Shown here piece after piece: positions 43,364 to 54,548 of a DNA stretch of 64,000 nt; within the stretch, counting starts at the first letter, position 1; the number at the start of each line of letters is the position of its first letter. The translations under genes and the position numbers were made by a program. Where the stretch lies: NCBI GenBank assembly GCA_027563935.2, contig CM050452.1, positions 35,445,350 through 35,509,349 on the forward strand. The letters run 5' to 3'. The notes below the pieces were generated by a model. It had not been told where the DNA came from. It saw only the letters and a program-made list of their open reading frames with translations, and searched no databases. Origin of the DNA: Costus lasius (Eukaryota; Streptophyta; Magnoliopsida; Zingiberales; Costaceae).

Positions 43364-45031
43364 TTTTGGGGTATGCCCTTAAGGCTAATGTTTGAGGCCT
43401 TGGGATTATATCAGTATCATGTATAAACTCAATGTTTATAAAGGCAATGGTTGTTATTCAGGTTGTTGCATTATCTGCTGCCATATGCATACTTCTGAAT
43501 AATGTCTCAATGCTGTTCAGCTTGGCTGACATGCAGAATTGTCCTTAGTCGAGATATCTTGGTGAACATGAGACAGCCTTGATATGATTGAGACTAATAT
43601 GTGTTCTAATCTTATAGGATGTTTCAAGCATGGAATAAGATGTAGACTCATGGGTACATTGGAAGTACTGGACAGACCCTACTTAGGATGTTCAATTGCT
43701 TGTCATAATGTGAATAATCCTTATTTGCTAACAAGTGGCATACTTCCTCTGACTTGAGATCACTTGTGTTTCTAAATGATTATTGGCATTGTTTTGAGGT
43801 AGTTCAATATCATTTGAAATATAATGGTTATAGACTATCTTGGATAATGAGCATGAGTCATGTTAGGCCGCTAGTGATAGATATAGGATTGCCTTCTCCT
43901 TGTTTGGAGTGTGATGTTCTAAAGGGGCCCCCTGGATGAGATGGTTGAGAAAGTGTATGGCCATACCCAGATGACTATGTTCATCTGATCTAACCACTCT
44001 CATCATATTGGAGTTACAGGCTTGACATGCTTATCCAATAAGAACATCCAGTGGCAAAGGAAACAAGTATGTCTAGTGAATTGAATTCACACTTGTGCTG
44101 TGGTTTGGGTGTAGTCTTGGAAGACTCTTTCCTTTATATCGGGAGACAGTGATGTGTTGCTAGATACCCCTCACTGATCGTGATACCGTAAGTTATCGTT
44201 ACCGACATTTAAAGGAAACCCTTAGGGTCGCACAATTTGATGATATGGCTCACTTAAGTCAGATCGTGTGGACTGAATTGTTTTGGTTCAGTTTAAAGGA
44301 GTTTACACTCTGATTGTAAGTGAGATCTGGTCTGATCATGTTTGATTGATTAGGGCTTGAGATCGGTAAGCTTCGATCGAGAGAATTGATGCTTGATCGA
44401 TAAGATCAGGAGCATCAAGAGATGAATGGTTAGATCTTGAGCCATTTGGTTTGTCAAGATCTGAACCAATGCTGGTTTGATTTGGTCTTTTAACCAAATG
44501 TAATTGAACCGGTTCACTTATGTGAACGTATGGTTCGATTAAGAGATGAAGTTCGATGGTAACGTGGGATTGAATGTGGAGTTAGTGCTTTCTATTTTTA
44601 GAAAGACGTTTTCCTTGTTGAAAACTCCCAACGTTTTCGAACGTGAGAAGTCTCCTCTCTCTCTCGCCGACTTGCATCTTCTTGCTCTCGTTTTGGGTGA
44701 TCTTCACGCCAAGAAGGAGATTCGGTTAACCAAGGAAATCATCTCTTCTCCTCCACACAAAAGGACACCTTGGAGCCTTGCTAGCACAAGGATCGACAAG
44801 GAGTAGGCAATCAATCATCTTGTGTGCGCACGCTTTGGAGGAGAGCTACTTCGTTCTCTGCTTCCAAGTCGCCATTCAATCATGGCTATGGTATGATCTT
44901 AATTTGATCTATACAAGTATTAATAAGTTGATTATATGACATGCAAACCGATCTTAGAAACCCTAGCTTCCGCTTGTGAAAACTCTGATATGCGCCTATT
45001 AGGGTTTTCGCCCCCCCTTTAGGGACTTTCA
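43364..45031 (+). repeat. 3' LTR of element D
   Basis: 1668 bp. Its first bases read TTTTGGGG instead of TGTTGGGG, so the terminal TG has mutated to TT. One arm of the GATAAC inverted repeat is also changed. CTTTC at 45032-45036 follows. Confidence 0.92.
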
Positions 45032-45220
45032 CTTTCCTCAGGATTCCATTGGTTATGGTTCAGGGATATTTCTTCAAACAGCACAAAAGCATCTTCCACG
45101 GTCTTACTCATGATAGCTCCTCCTACAGAAGTATCAACAATTAGACGGGTATCATAAGGTAAGCTATAATAAAATGTATGAATTAAAGTCCAGTTTTCAA
45201 GGCCATGGTGCGGGCACTTC
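45032..45220 (-). pseudogene. Gypsy gag, upstream part of the split gene
   Basis: In minus-strand sense this encodes the Gag segment C-P-H-H-G-L-E-N-W, then the T-F-Y-Y-S-L-P-Y and V-D-T-S-V-G-G-A motifs and a final N-Q-W. These are typical of the retrotransposon gag domain of Athila-type elements. The frame continues without a break into 10260 once element D and one CTTTC copy are removed. Upstream in sense, at 45220, it ends abruptly against an Athila LTR tip pointing the other way, so the N-terminal half of Gag is missing from the window. Confidence 0.85.
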
Positions 45221-45249
45221 TGATGACACCAAAATATATAGTAAATTTT
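45221..45249 (+). repeat. Athila LTR tip, 29 bp, opposite orientation
   Basis: TGATGACACCAAAATATATAG plus a few bases match the start of the LTR at 4797 but on the plus strand. It is cut short at 45250 by a reversed copia LTR. It marks a second Athila insertion or a rearrangement junction. Confidence 0.65.
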
Positions 45250-45472
45250 TGAAGAGTCCCCTTCAAGGGGGAGCGAAACCCTAGATAGGCGCATAACATA
45301 AAACAAGCGGAAGCAAGGGTTTCTATAGATCTTTTAACTTGTCATATGATCAACTTTCATGAACTAGTATAGATCAGAAGAGATTCATACCATGGCCATC
45401 GCTTTGATGGAGCTTTGGAAGAAGATCGCAAGAAGCTTTCCTCCGAAGGTACCGCACACAAGAAGATAGAAG
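45250..45472 (-). repeat. Truncated copia LTR, minus orientation
   Basis: In minus sense it matches the last ~220 bp of the family LTR, including ATGGCCATG plus GTATGA (45389-45399), the GCGCCTA..AGGGTTTCGC stretch and the CCCCTTGAAGGGGACTCTTCA end. It is cut at 45472 by element E. The expected remainder of this LTR does not appear on the far side of E. Confidence 0.85.
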
Positions 45473-47139
45473 TGTTGGGGTATGCCCTTAAGGCTAATGT
45501 TTGAGGCCTTGGGATTGTATCAGTATTATGTATAAACTTTTATGTTTATAAAGGCATGGTTGTTATTCAGGTTGTTACATTGTCTGCTGCAATAAGTGTA
45601 CTTCTGAATAATGTCTCAGTACTGTTCAGCTAGGCTGACATGCAGTAAAGTCCTTAGTTGATATATCTTGGTGAACATGAGACAGCCTTGATATGGTTAA
45701 GACTAATATGTGTTCTAATCTTATAGGATGCTTCGAGCATGGAATAAGATGTAGACTCATGGGTACATTGGATGTACTGGACAGACCCTACTAGGTTATT
45801 CAATTGCTTGTCACAATGTGAATAATCCTTGAATGCGACAAGTGGCACATTTCCTCTGACTTGAGATCACTTGTGTTTTCTAAATGATGATTGTCATTGT
45901 TTTGAGGTAGTTCAATATCATTTGAAACATAATGATTATAGACTATCTTGGATGGTGAGCTTGAGTCAGGTTAGGGCACTAGTGATAGACATAGGATTGC
46001 CGTCTCCTTGTTTAAGGAGTGTGATGTTCTAAAGGGGCCCCCTGGATGAGATGATTGAGAAAAGAGTATGGCCATACCCAGGTGACTATGTTCATCTGAT
46101 CTAATCATGCTCATCATATTGGAGATACAAGCTTGACACGCTTGTCCAATAAGAACATCCAGTGGCAAAGGAAAGATGCATGCCTTGTGAATTGGATTCA
46201 CACTTGTGCTGTGGTTTGGGTGTAGTCTTGGAAGACTCTTTCCTTTATATTGGGAGACAGTGATGTGTTGCTAGATACCCCTCACTGATCGTGATAACGT
46301 GAGTTATTGTTACCGACATTTAAAGGAAACCCTCAGGGTCGCACAATTTGATGATATGGCTTACTTAAGTCAGATCGTGTGGACTGAATTATTCAGGTTC
46401 AGTTTAAAGGGATTTAATCTCTGATTGTAAGTGAGATCTGGTCTGATCATGTTTGATTGATTAGGGCTTGAGATCGGTAAGCTTCGATTGAGAGAATGGA
46501 TGCTCGATCGGTGAGATCAGGAGCATCAAGAGATCGACGGTCAGATCAAGAGCCTTAGGGTTTATTGTGGTCTGGACTGATTGCTTGGTTTGTTTGGTTA
46601 TTGAACCAAATCGATTTGAACCAGCTCATTGGTTGAGCGTATGGTTCAATCTAAGAGGAGTTTGCGATTGGGTAAACCCATGATCGCATTTCGAGGTGAG
46701 GCTTTCTATTTTTAGAAAGCATGATCACTTACGTGACCACGCCTCATGAAACTTGCCTCTTCACGCCTTTGTCGCCAACTTGAGTATTAGGCGCTTGCAT
46801 TCTCGTGTGGAGAAGTGTAGACGACAAGAGGAAATATTCGGCCAAGCAAGGTGATCTCTCCCCTTTCCATTCGGCAAGACAATCTTGGAGCCTTGCTAGC
46901 ACAAGGAGCACCAAGGAAGAGTAGGCGACATCAATTGTGTGCGTCACCTTAGGAGAAGGAGCATTTGCGCCTTTCCTTCCAAGACACCATCTAAGCGATG
47001 GCAATGGTAAGAATCGCTTCTCATTGAAAGTTGAATATATTACATGCTATGCGATCCTTTTAGAAACCCTAGATTCCGCTAGAGTTTTTGTTGCGCCTCC
47101 TATTAGGGTTTCGCCCCCCCTTGTGGGGACCCCCTTTCA
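45473..47139 (+). repeat. 5' LTR of element E
   Basis: 1667 bp, TGTTGG..CCTTTCA. Mini-exon ATG GCA ATG at 46998-47006 before GTAAGA. Confidence 0.93.
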
Positions 47140-47141
47140 AT

Positions 47142-47153
47142 TGGTATCAGAGC
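47142..47153 (+). other. Primer-binding site of element E
   Basis: TGGTATCAGAGC two bases after the 5' LTR. Confidence 0.95.
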
Positions 47154-48060
47154 CAAGTTATTGCATGATAATATGTTTGCTTTCTTTGTGATCCTATGTA
47201 TAGATCTATAAGTTACATGCAATAGTTGTGGTTGGCGAATTTTACATGCTTGATAGAGATGTTTTTTCTCCTTGGCGCATGTTTCTTGTTGGCGCATATT
47301 GTATGTTTTCTCAAAAACTTATATTACATGCGCGACTCATTATAGATCTAAGGCCCTGCTTTAAACCCTTAGACGGGTTATTAGGGTTGAAGTCATCCCC
47401 TAGGTTAGATCCAGACAGTCTGATCAGACCATCTGACAGCCTTGATGGGTTGACCAGATAGCACCTGTGCGTTAGCACCTGGTGGCTATAGGTCGACTGC
47501 AGACAGGCGTGTAGCGATGTCTGATTGAGACGACTAGTGAACACACATGAGTTAGGCCCGGGGTCACACCCGCTTGCCAGATCTCATGAGGGTTGTTCGG
47601 CCCTGGCGCATGCATGGTTGACCTTTTAGTCGACTCAAGTCAGTTAGGACTTGGTGCATGCAAGGGCAGTGGATCTGACTAGGTTGGATGAGTGGATCCC
47701 TAGTAATGGACCGTTGTAAGGTTGTAGGGCAAATAAGGAAATTAAAATTGATGCCTATGGGGTTTTCGAAATTTAATTTTCATGATTGGATCACATGTTG
47801 ATTGATTCCTATGTATGTTTATTTATTCTTATGTGGGCTGCCCATGTTAATTGTGTGCTGTGCTGGGGCCTGCGTGCCTGGAAATTAAAGTTGTAAATTA
47901 ATTATTGTGATCTGCGTATCACATTGTATTTAATTTATAAAGTGTAATTGACCTGCGTGTCAATCTTGTCTAGATAGATTAATTTGTAAGTTAATCAGAC
48001 AAGAGCACAGAGCACACTTGGCAGAGGCGCATGCAGCAGTGGCTTGACCAGGAGGGAGGT

Positions 48061-48077
48061 CCAGGGTTCGACTCTGG
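48061..48077 (+). ncRNA. tRNA T-arm-like hairpin, leader of E
   Basis: CCAGG-GTTCGAC-TCTGG. Relative to D, the second stem pair has changed T-A to C-G on both sides, a compensatory change. Confidence 0.45.
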
Positions 48078-48954
48078 GACCAGGCGCATTTTCCTTGATG
48101 GGCGCACCTCAGCTGCAAATGGCGCTTGGGCCCTGGTTTGGGCCAAATGAGCAGCTAAAAGACCCATGAAGAAAAGCAAGTGAAGACTTAAGTTAATTAA
48201 GGTCTTACTTAGGCTATGGGCTTTTACCACATAAGATCCATGCTTTCTTTTATTGTTTAAATAAGTAGAACAGCATGATTTATTTATCTTCTGCTAACAC
48301 CATAGGAATTGCATGATAGTGAAGAAGATAAAAGACCGTTAAAATCCAACGCTAAAATATCAAGCTCGTATGCCTTCTGACGCGAAACCTCACTGTTCTG
48401 ATTATCGTTGGAGCCGTGTTGTACCCACTCAGTGGGCACGTCCATCTATCTTCAGACGGTGCGGGATTACACCTGCGTGTTACAGAGAAGGGATTTATCG
48501 CTTCTCGTTGCTCAGCATAGCACGTGGTGGTCCAGGGAGTAGGTCGGGTCAGCTTGGCCATGCAGGCTACATATGTGGCGCATATGGTAGCACATGGAGG
48601 CAGCCATCTGTGGGGTCAGAGACTGTGTTGTACCAACTCAGTTGGCACAGTCGGCTGGATTGCCCAGATGAAGGGGAATCGTACGGGTTGGCGATTGGCT
48701 GGGACAGCCTACCAGAGATTAGTGCTTGTACTCTCTGTGCATCTTATCTCGCCTGAGCGGGACGCGGAGACCAAGTATGAAATCTGGATCCCATCTCACT
48801 AAAAGAGTTCTACTCTTTCGGGCTGTTTTGCTGGATTTTTCAGCCGGATAAAATAGTGAGAAAAAGAATCCTTCTTAAGTCCTGATTGATTCTTGACATT
48901 GATACTGACCTTGCTGTTCTTGCATTGTTGTAGATTCCTGCAGCAACGAACACC

Positions 48955-51132
48955 ATGAACTTCAATGTGCGATCCCTACTGGAAAGGGAGAAGTTTGCTG
49001 GGCCGAACTTCTCAGAATGGTTCGGACACCTTAAGATTGTTCTTAAGGCAGAGAGGAAACTGTATGTCCTTGAGATGGCAATACCGCCTCAGCCCGCTCC
49101 GAACACCGCAAGGGCGGTTCGGGAAGCCTATGAAAAGCACGTCAATGATAGCATTGATGTCGCTTGCCTGATGCTAGCATCTATGACGCCACCGCTGCAG
49201 CGTCAGCATGAGGATATGTCGGTTATAGAGATTATAGCGAACCTCAAGATGCTGTATGCTGCACAGGCGAGGACTGAACGCTATAATTTGACCAAGCTTT
49301 TCTTTCAGAGCAAACTGGCTGAAGGGAGCCCAGTGGGAGCTCACATGCTCAAGATGATTGGGCACAAGGAGGCTCTAGAGAAACTGGGGCATACCATCAA
49401 TCAGGAGCTTGCTCTAGACATTATTCTGCAGTCTCTCCCGCCCTCTTTCGATGCGTTCATTATTAACTTTAATATGAACAAAATCGACTGTACTCCGGCA
49501 GAGCTGCTGAATATGCTCTTAACTACTGAGGAGACTCTGAAGGGAAAGCCTTCGACCTCTGTCCTAATGGTTCCTTCTAGGAACAAGAAGAAGGGGAAGA
49601 AGAGCAAGGCCCCTGTCAAGAGTTACAGCAAGGCTCTGAAGCAAAAGGTTAAGCGGTCAAAGGAATACAGATGTTTCCACTGTGGCCAGCTGGGTCACTG
49701 GAAAAAGGACTGTAAAGCGCTCCAAGGAGATAAGAAGGGAAGCTTTGCTTCTGGCTCAGGTATTTATGTGACGGAAGTCATGATATCCTCTTCTTCTATT
49801 TCATGGGTGTTGGACACTGCATGTGGAGTTCACATTTGTTCAAATGTACAGGAACTCAAGAGAAGAAGGCAGGTGGGACAGCATGAGGTGGACCTACGAG
49901 TTGGAAACGGGGCACGGGTTGCTGCTGTTGCTGTAGGAGACTATTTCATCTCTTTGCCATCTGGGCTTGTATTAGAACTAAACAGTTGTTACTTTGTTCC
50001 CAGCATTACTAAAAATATTATCTCCATTCCTGCTCTTGTCAGGAAGGGATTTTCCTTTGAATGCAATATTTCAAAGTGTGTTTTATCTTTTGATAATATT
50101 GTTTATGCAACTGGTTCAATTAACAATGGGTTATTCATGTTGGACATGGAATGTTCTATACAAAATGTTGATATTAAGAAAGCCAAGTATGCTGATGACA
50201 GCACCTTGCTATGGCATAGTCGTTTAGGCCATATTAACAAGAAGCGCATTAAGCGGTTGCATGATCATGGACTGCTGGGATCATTCTCCTATGAGGAGAT
50301 TGATACATGCAAGGCTTGTTTAATGGGTAAAATGACGAAGCCACCATTTCCTAACAAAGGTCAAAGGGCTTCAGGTTTACTTGACCTTATACACAGTGAT
50401 GTGTGTGGGCCATTTAGTAAACATGCCAGAGGTGGCTATCAGTACTTCATTACCTTTACTGATGATTTCAGTAGATATGGGTATGTCTATCTGATGAGAC
50501 ATAAAAGTGAATCTTTTGACAAGTTCAAAGAGTTCAAGAATGAAGTACAGAATCAGCTAGGCCGAAATATCAAGGCACTTCGTTCTGATCGAGGTGGAGA
50601 ATACTTGAGTCATGCGTTTACTGACTATCTGAAGGAGTGTGGGATTATCTCACAGCTCACTCCGCCAGGAACACCGCAATGGAATGGTGTGTCCGAGAGG
50701 AGAAATAGAACGTTACTTGATATGGTTCGTTCTATGATGAGTCAGGCTACTCTTCCATATTCCTTTTGGGGATTTGCACTGGAGACAGCTGCAAAGGTAC
50801 TAAACCGAGTGCCATCCAAGGCAGTTTCTAAGACTCCATATGAGTTATGGTATGGGAAACAGCCGAGCTTGACATTTATCAGGATCTGGGGCTGCGAAGC
50901 TTATGTCAAAAAGCTCGCCTCTGGAAAACTGGAGAGCAGATCTGAGAAATGTATCTTTGTCGGTTACCCTAAGGAAACTAAGGGTTATTATTTCTTCGAT
51001 CCCAAAGAGAACAAGGTGTTTGTTGCTCGGACGGCCATATTTCTTGAGAAGGAGTTTCTTCTGCAAGAGGCCAGTGGGAGAGAAATAAAACTGGATGAGA
51101 ATCCAGAGGTAGGACAAAGTAGTCAAGCGTAG
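48955..51132 (+). pseudogene. Copia gag-pol of element E, Gag to integrase (ends at a premature stop)
   Basis: 725 codons, open from the ATG at 48955 (in the context ACC ATG AAC). It includes Gag, the CCHC knuckle CFHCGQLGHWKKDC, protease LDTACG, and integrase HHCC and DDE residues (IHSDVCGP, LRSDRGGEY, NGVSERRN). It ends at TAG 51130-51132, where B and C have CAG. RT and RNase H follow in the same frame to 52839, so one substitution separates this copy from an intact polyprotein. Sequence in the first exon-2 codons (I-P-A-A-T-N-T-M) groups it with B. The open frame reaches back to the acceptor at 48933, as in the other copies. Confidence 0.9.
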
Positions 51133-52839
51133 TTGGATGAGCCTGAGCCGGTAGAACAGGTTATTGAACAACCTGAGGCTCAGATATCACGGGAACCACG
51201 AAGATCAGGAGGGATCCGTCGACAGCCTGAGCGCTATGACAGAGTCTACATCATTGATAATGATGAACCCCTCACTTATGCGGATGCGGTCAGTGGACCG
51301 GAGTCAGCGAGATGGCTTGAAGCTATGCGCGCCGAGATGGACTCCATGTCAGATAACCAAGTCTGGGATTTGGTTGATCCGCCTCCGGGAGTTATCCCTA
51401 TAGGCTGTAAATGGATCTTCAAGAAGAAGATTGACATGGATGGTAACGTGGTTACCTATAAAGGCAGGCTAGTTGCGAAAGGTTTCAAGCAAATCTGCGG
51501 GATAGATTATGATGAAACTTTCTCACCTGTAGCCATGTTTAAGTCTATTCGGATTCTTTTCGCGATAGCAGCATATTATGATTATGAGATCTGGCAAATG
51601 GATGTGAAAACAGCTTTCCTGAATGGAAATCTGGATGAGGATGTGTATATGACACAACCTGAGGGTTTCACTGATCCATCAGATCGTCATAAGATATGCA
51701 AATTAAAGAAGTCCATTTATGGACTTAAGCAAGCATCAAGAAGCTGGAATATTCGTTTTGATGAATCAGTCACTGAATTTGGTTTCATCAAGAACGAGGA
51801 TGACCCGTGTGTATATAAGAGGTTTAGTGGGAGCGTGATTACTTTCCTAGTCCTCTACGTCGATGATATCTTGATCATTGGAAACGACATTCCTGAAATG
51901 CATGCGGTTAAGGCATGGTTAAGGAAATGTTTCCAGATGAAAGATTTAGGAGAAGCAGCCTATGTATTAGGTGTGAAGATCTACAGGGATAGATCTAAGA
52001 GGCTTCTCGGGCTGTGCCAGAGTACTTACATCGATAAAGTCCTGGAGCGATTTCATTTAGAGAATTCTAAACGAGGATATCTTCCAGTCAGACATGGTCT
52101 GAATCTTTCGAAGAGTCAGTGTCCACAAACACAGACTGAGAAAGATGAAATGGACAATACGCCTTATGCTTCGGCTATTGGATCCCTTATGTATGCGATG
52201 TTGTGTACTCGCCCAGACGTCGCTTACGGGTTAAGCGTGACCAGTCGTTTCCAAAGTAATCCAGGTCAGGCACACTGGATTGCAGTCAAGAACATTTTAA
52301 AATATCTTCGGAGGACCAAAGATATGTTCTTGATATATGGTGGTCAGGAAGAACTCAGTATTGAAGGATATACTGACGCTTCGTTCCAGTCTGACCAGGA
52401 CGATTTCCGATCGCAATCAGGCTATGTTTTTAGCTTGAATGGAGGAGCAGTGGTGTGGAAGAGTTTCAAACAGTCAATCGTTGCTGATTCCACAACAGAA
52501 GCCGAGTATGTTGCAGCCTCGGAAGCATCCAAGGAGGCAGTCTGGATTCGTAAGTTCGTGAGAGAACTTGGTGTTGTTCCTTCGAGTGCAGATCCTTTGG
52601 TTATCTTCTGTGATAACACTGGAGCAATCGCACAAGCAAAGGAACCACGGTCGCACCAGAAGTCCAAGCACATACAGAGACGGTTTCATTTGATCAGGGA
52701 GATCATAGATCGTGGCGAGATCAAAGTCTGCAAGGTTCATACAGATGACAATCTGGCAGACCCGCTTACTAAGCCTCTGGCGCAGCAGAAGCATGAAAAG
52801 CACTGTAATAATATGGGTTTGAGATTTCTCAACCATTAG
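51133..52839 (+). pseudogene. Copia pol of element E, RT and RNase H
   Basis: 568 codons in frame with the upstream part, after the TAG. RT contains DETFSPVAMFKSIRI, QMDVKTAFLNG and the catalytic YVDD (LYVDDILIIGND). RNase H contains GYTDASFQSD, DSTTEAEYVAASEASKEAVW and FCDNTGAIAQAKEP, then HTDDNLADPLTKPL. It ends at the family stop 52837-52839, just before the polypurine tract. Intact in itself but without its own start; it could only be expressed by readthrough. One C replaces the usual Y in the segment KQICGIDYDE. Confidence 0.9.
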
Positions 52840-52846
52840 ATTAAGT

Positions 52847-52859
52847 GCAAGTGGGAGAT
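52847..52859 (+). other. Polypurine tract of element E
   Basis: GCAAGTGGGAGAT before the 3' LTR. Confidence 0.8.
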
Positions 52860-54548
52860 TGTTGGGGTATGCCCTTAAGACTAATGTTTGAGGTCTTGGG
52901 ATTGTAACAGTATCATGTAATAAACTGTTATGTTTATAAAGGCATGGTTGTTATTCAGTAAGCTACATTGTCTGCTGCAATATATGTTCTTCTGAATAAT
53001 GTCTCAAAGCTGTTCAGCTAGGCTGACATGCAGTTATGTCCTTAGTCGAGATATCTTGGTGAACATGAGACAGCCTTGATATGGTTAAGACTAATATGTG
53101 TTCTAATCTTATAGGATGCTTCGAGCATGGAATAAGATGTAGACTCATGGGTACATTGGATGTACTGGACAGACCCTACTTGGATATTCAATTACTTGTC
53201 ACAATGTGAATAATCCTTGAATGCGACAAGTGGCACATTTCCTCTGACTTGAGATCACTTGTGTTTTCTAAATGATGATTGTCATTATTTTGAGATAGTT
53301 CAATATCACTTGAGATATAATGATTATAGACTATCTTGGATGGTGAGCTTGAGTCAGGTTAGGGCACTAGTGATAGACATAGGATTGCCGTCTCCTTAAT
53401 TGGAGTGTGATGTTCTAAAGGGGCCCCCTAGATGAGATGATTGAGAAAGTGTATGGCCATACCCAGATGACTATGTTCATCTGATCTAATCATGCTCATC
53501 ATATTGGAGTTACAAGCTTGACTTGCTTGTCCAATAAGAACATCCAGTGGTAAAGGAAATTTATATGCTTTGTGAATTGATTCACACTTGTGCTGTTTTT
53601 GGGTGTAGTCTTGGAAGACTCTTTCCTTTATATCGGGAGACAGTGATGTGTTGCTAGATACCCCTCACTGATCGTGATAACGTAAGTTATCGTTACCGAC
53701 ATTTAAAGGAAACCCTTAGGGTCGCACAATTTGATGATATGGCTTTCTTAAGTCAGATCGTGTGGACTGAATTATTCGGGTTCAGTTTAAAGGGATTTAA
53801 TCTCTGATTGTAAGTGAGATCTGGTCTGATCATGTTTGATTGATTAGGGCTTGAGATCGGTAAGCTTCGATTGAGAGAATGAATGCTAGATCAGTCAGAT
53901 CAGGAGCATTGAGAGATTGACGGTCAGATCAAGAGCCTTAGGGTTTATTTTGATCTGGACTTATTTCTTGGTTTATTTGGTTAGTGGACCAAATCGGTTT
54001 GAACCAGCTCATGGATGAGCACATGGTTCAAAGGTGATGTGGCATTTGCGATTGGGGTAAACCCAAGATCGCATGTGGAGAAGTGGGATGCTATTTTTGG
54101 ATAGCACTTCTCAAACGTGGCCATGATCTCACGTCGCCCCTCTCTTGCCTCTTCACGCCTTTGACGCCTCCTTGGGTTGTCTTCGAGCGGCATTCTCGTC
54201 TAGAGGAAGTCTAAGGCGACAAGAGAGAAAAACGCCAAGAAGAAAAGCTCTCCTTTCCCTTTGCATTCGATCAAGACGCCTTGGACGATCCTTGCTAGCA
54301 CAAGGGACGACAAGAAGAAGCACATCTTCATCTTGTGTGTGACGATTTGGAGGAGATCTTCGTTGTTCTCTTACTTCCAAGGCGCCATCTTAAAATGGCC
54401 ATGGTATGAATCGAATCACTTCTTTACAATCGGTTTTGTTAAGTTGATCATATAATGCATGCTCATTGATCCTATGAAACCCTTTATCCGCTGCCCTCTT
54501 TCTTGTTTGCGCCACCATAGGGTTTTCGCCCCCTTTGGGGAACCATCA
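52860..54548 (+). repeat. 3' LTR of element E
   Basis: Starts TGTTGGGGTATGCCCTTAAG; the end is taken at ..GGGGAACCATCA. It is strongly diverged from the 5' LTR over most of its length. It keeps ATG GCC ATG before GTATGA (54395-54403) and the GATAACGTAAGTTATC repeat. The exact right end is uncertain. Confidence 0.8.

Larger units (their letters stand above)
10261..45031 (+). mobile_element. Copia element D (outer nested element)
   Basis: D begins TGTTGGGGTATGCC at 10261 and ends ..GGGACTTTCA at 45031. It is flanked by the perfect 5-bp duplication CTTTC (10256-10260 and 45032-45036) in the gypsy gag. Its 5' LTR is split by element C (10261-10759 and 36464-37633, together 1669 bp); its interior is 37634-43363 and its 3' LTR 43364-45031 (1668 bp). 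More than a dozen differences between its LTRs are visible by eye, and its polyprotein is broken, so it is older than C and B. Confidence 0.93.
1154..45220 (-). mobile_element. Athila-like Ty3/gypsy element, split by nested copia elements
   Basis: In minus-strand order: gag start (45220-45032), interruption by the D/C/B nest, gag remainder and pol (10260-6034), 3' untranslated region and LTR (4797-1154). Its own matching LTR on the gag side is missing; the gag fragment stops at 45220 against another LTR tip in opposite orientation. It carries at least six in-frame stops in gag-pol and is the oldest layer of the stack. Only 1154-10260 and 45032-45220 belong to it; everything between was inserted later. 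Confidence 0.8.
47007..48933 (+). other. Predicted gag leader intron of element E
   Basis: 1927 bp from GTAAGAATC to ..TTGCATTGTTGTAG. Contains the primer site (47142-47153), palindrome (47418-47429) and tRNA-like hairpin (48061-48077). No coding frame of substance. Confidence 0.52.
45473..54548 (+). mobile_element. Copia element E, with mismatched LTRs
   Basis: Full structure: 5' LTR 45473-47139 (1667 bp), interior 47140-52859, 3' LTR 52860-54548 (about 1689 bp). The two LTRs differ heavily along their length, far more than those of D or C, yet the polyprotein has only one stop. Flanks do not match (AGAAG before; TCAGA or GAGCG after). Recombination between two elements is likely. Confidence 0.85.
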
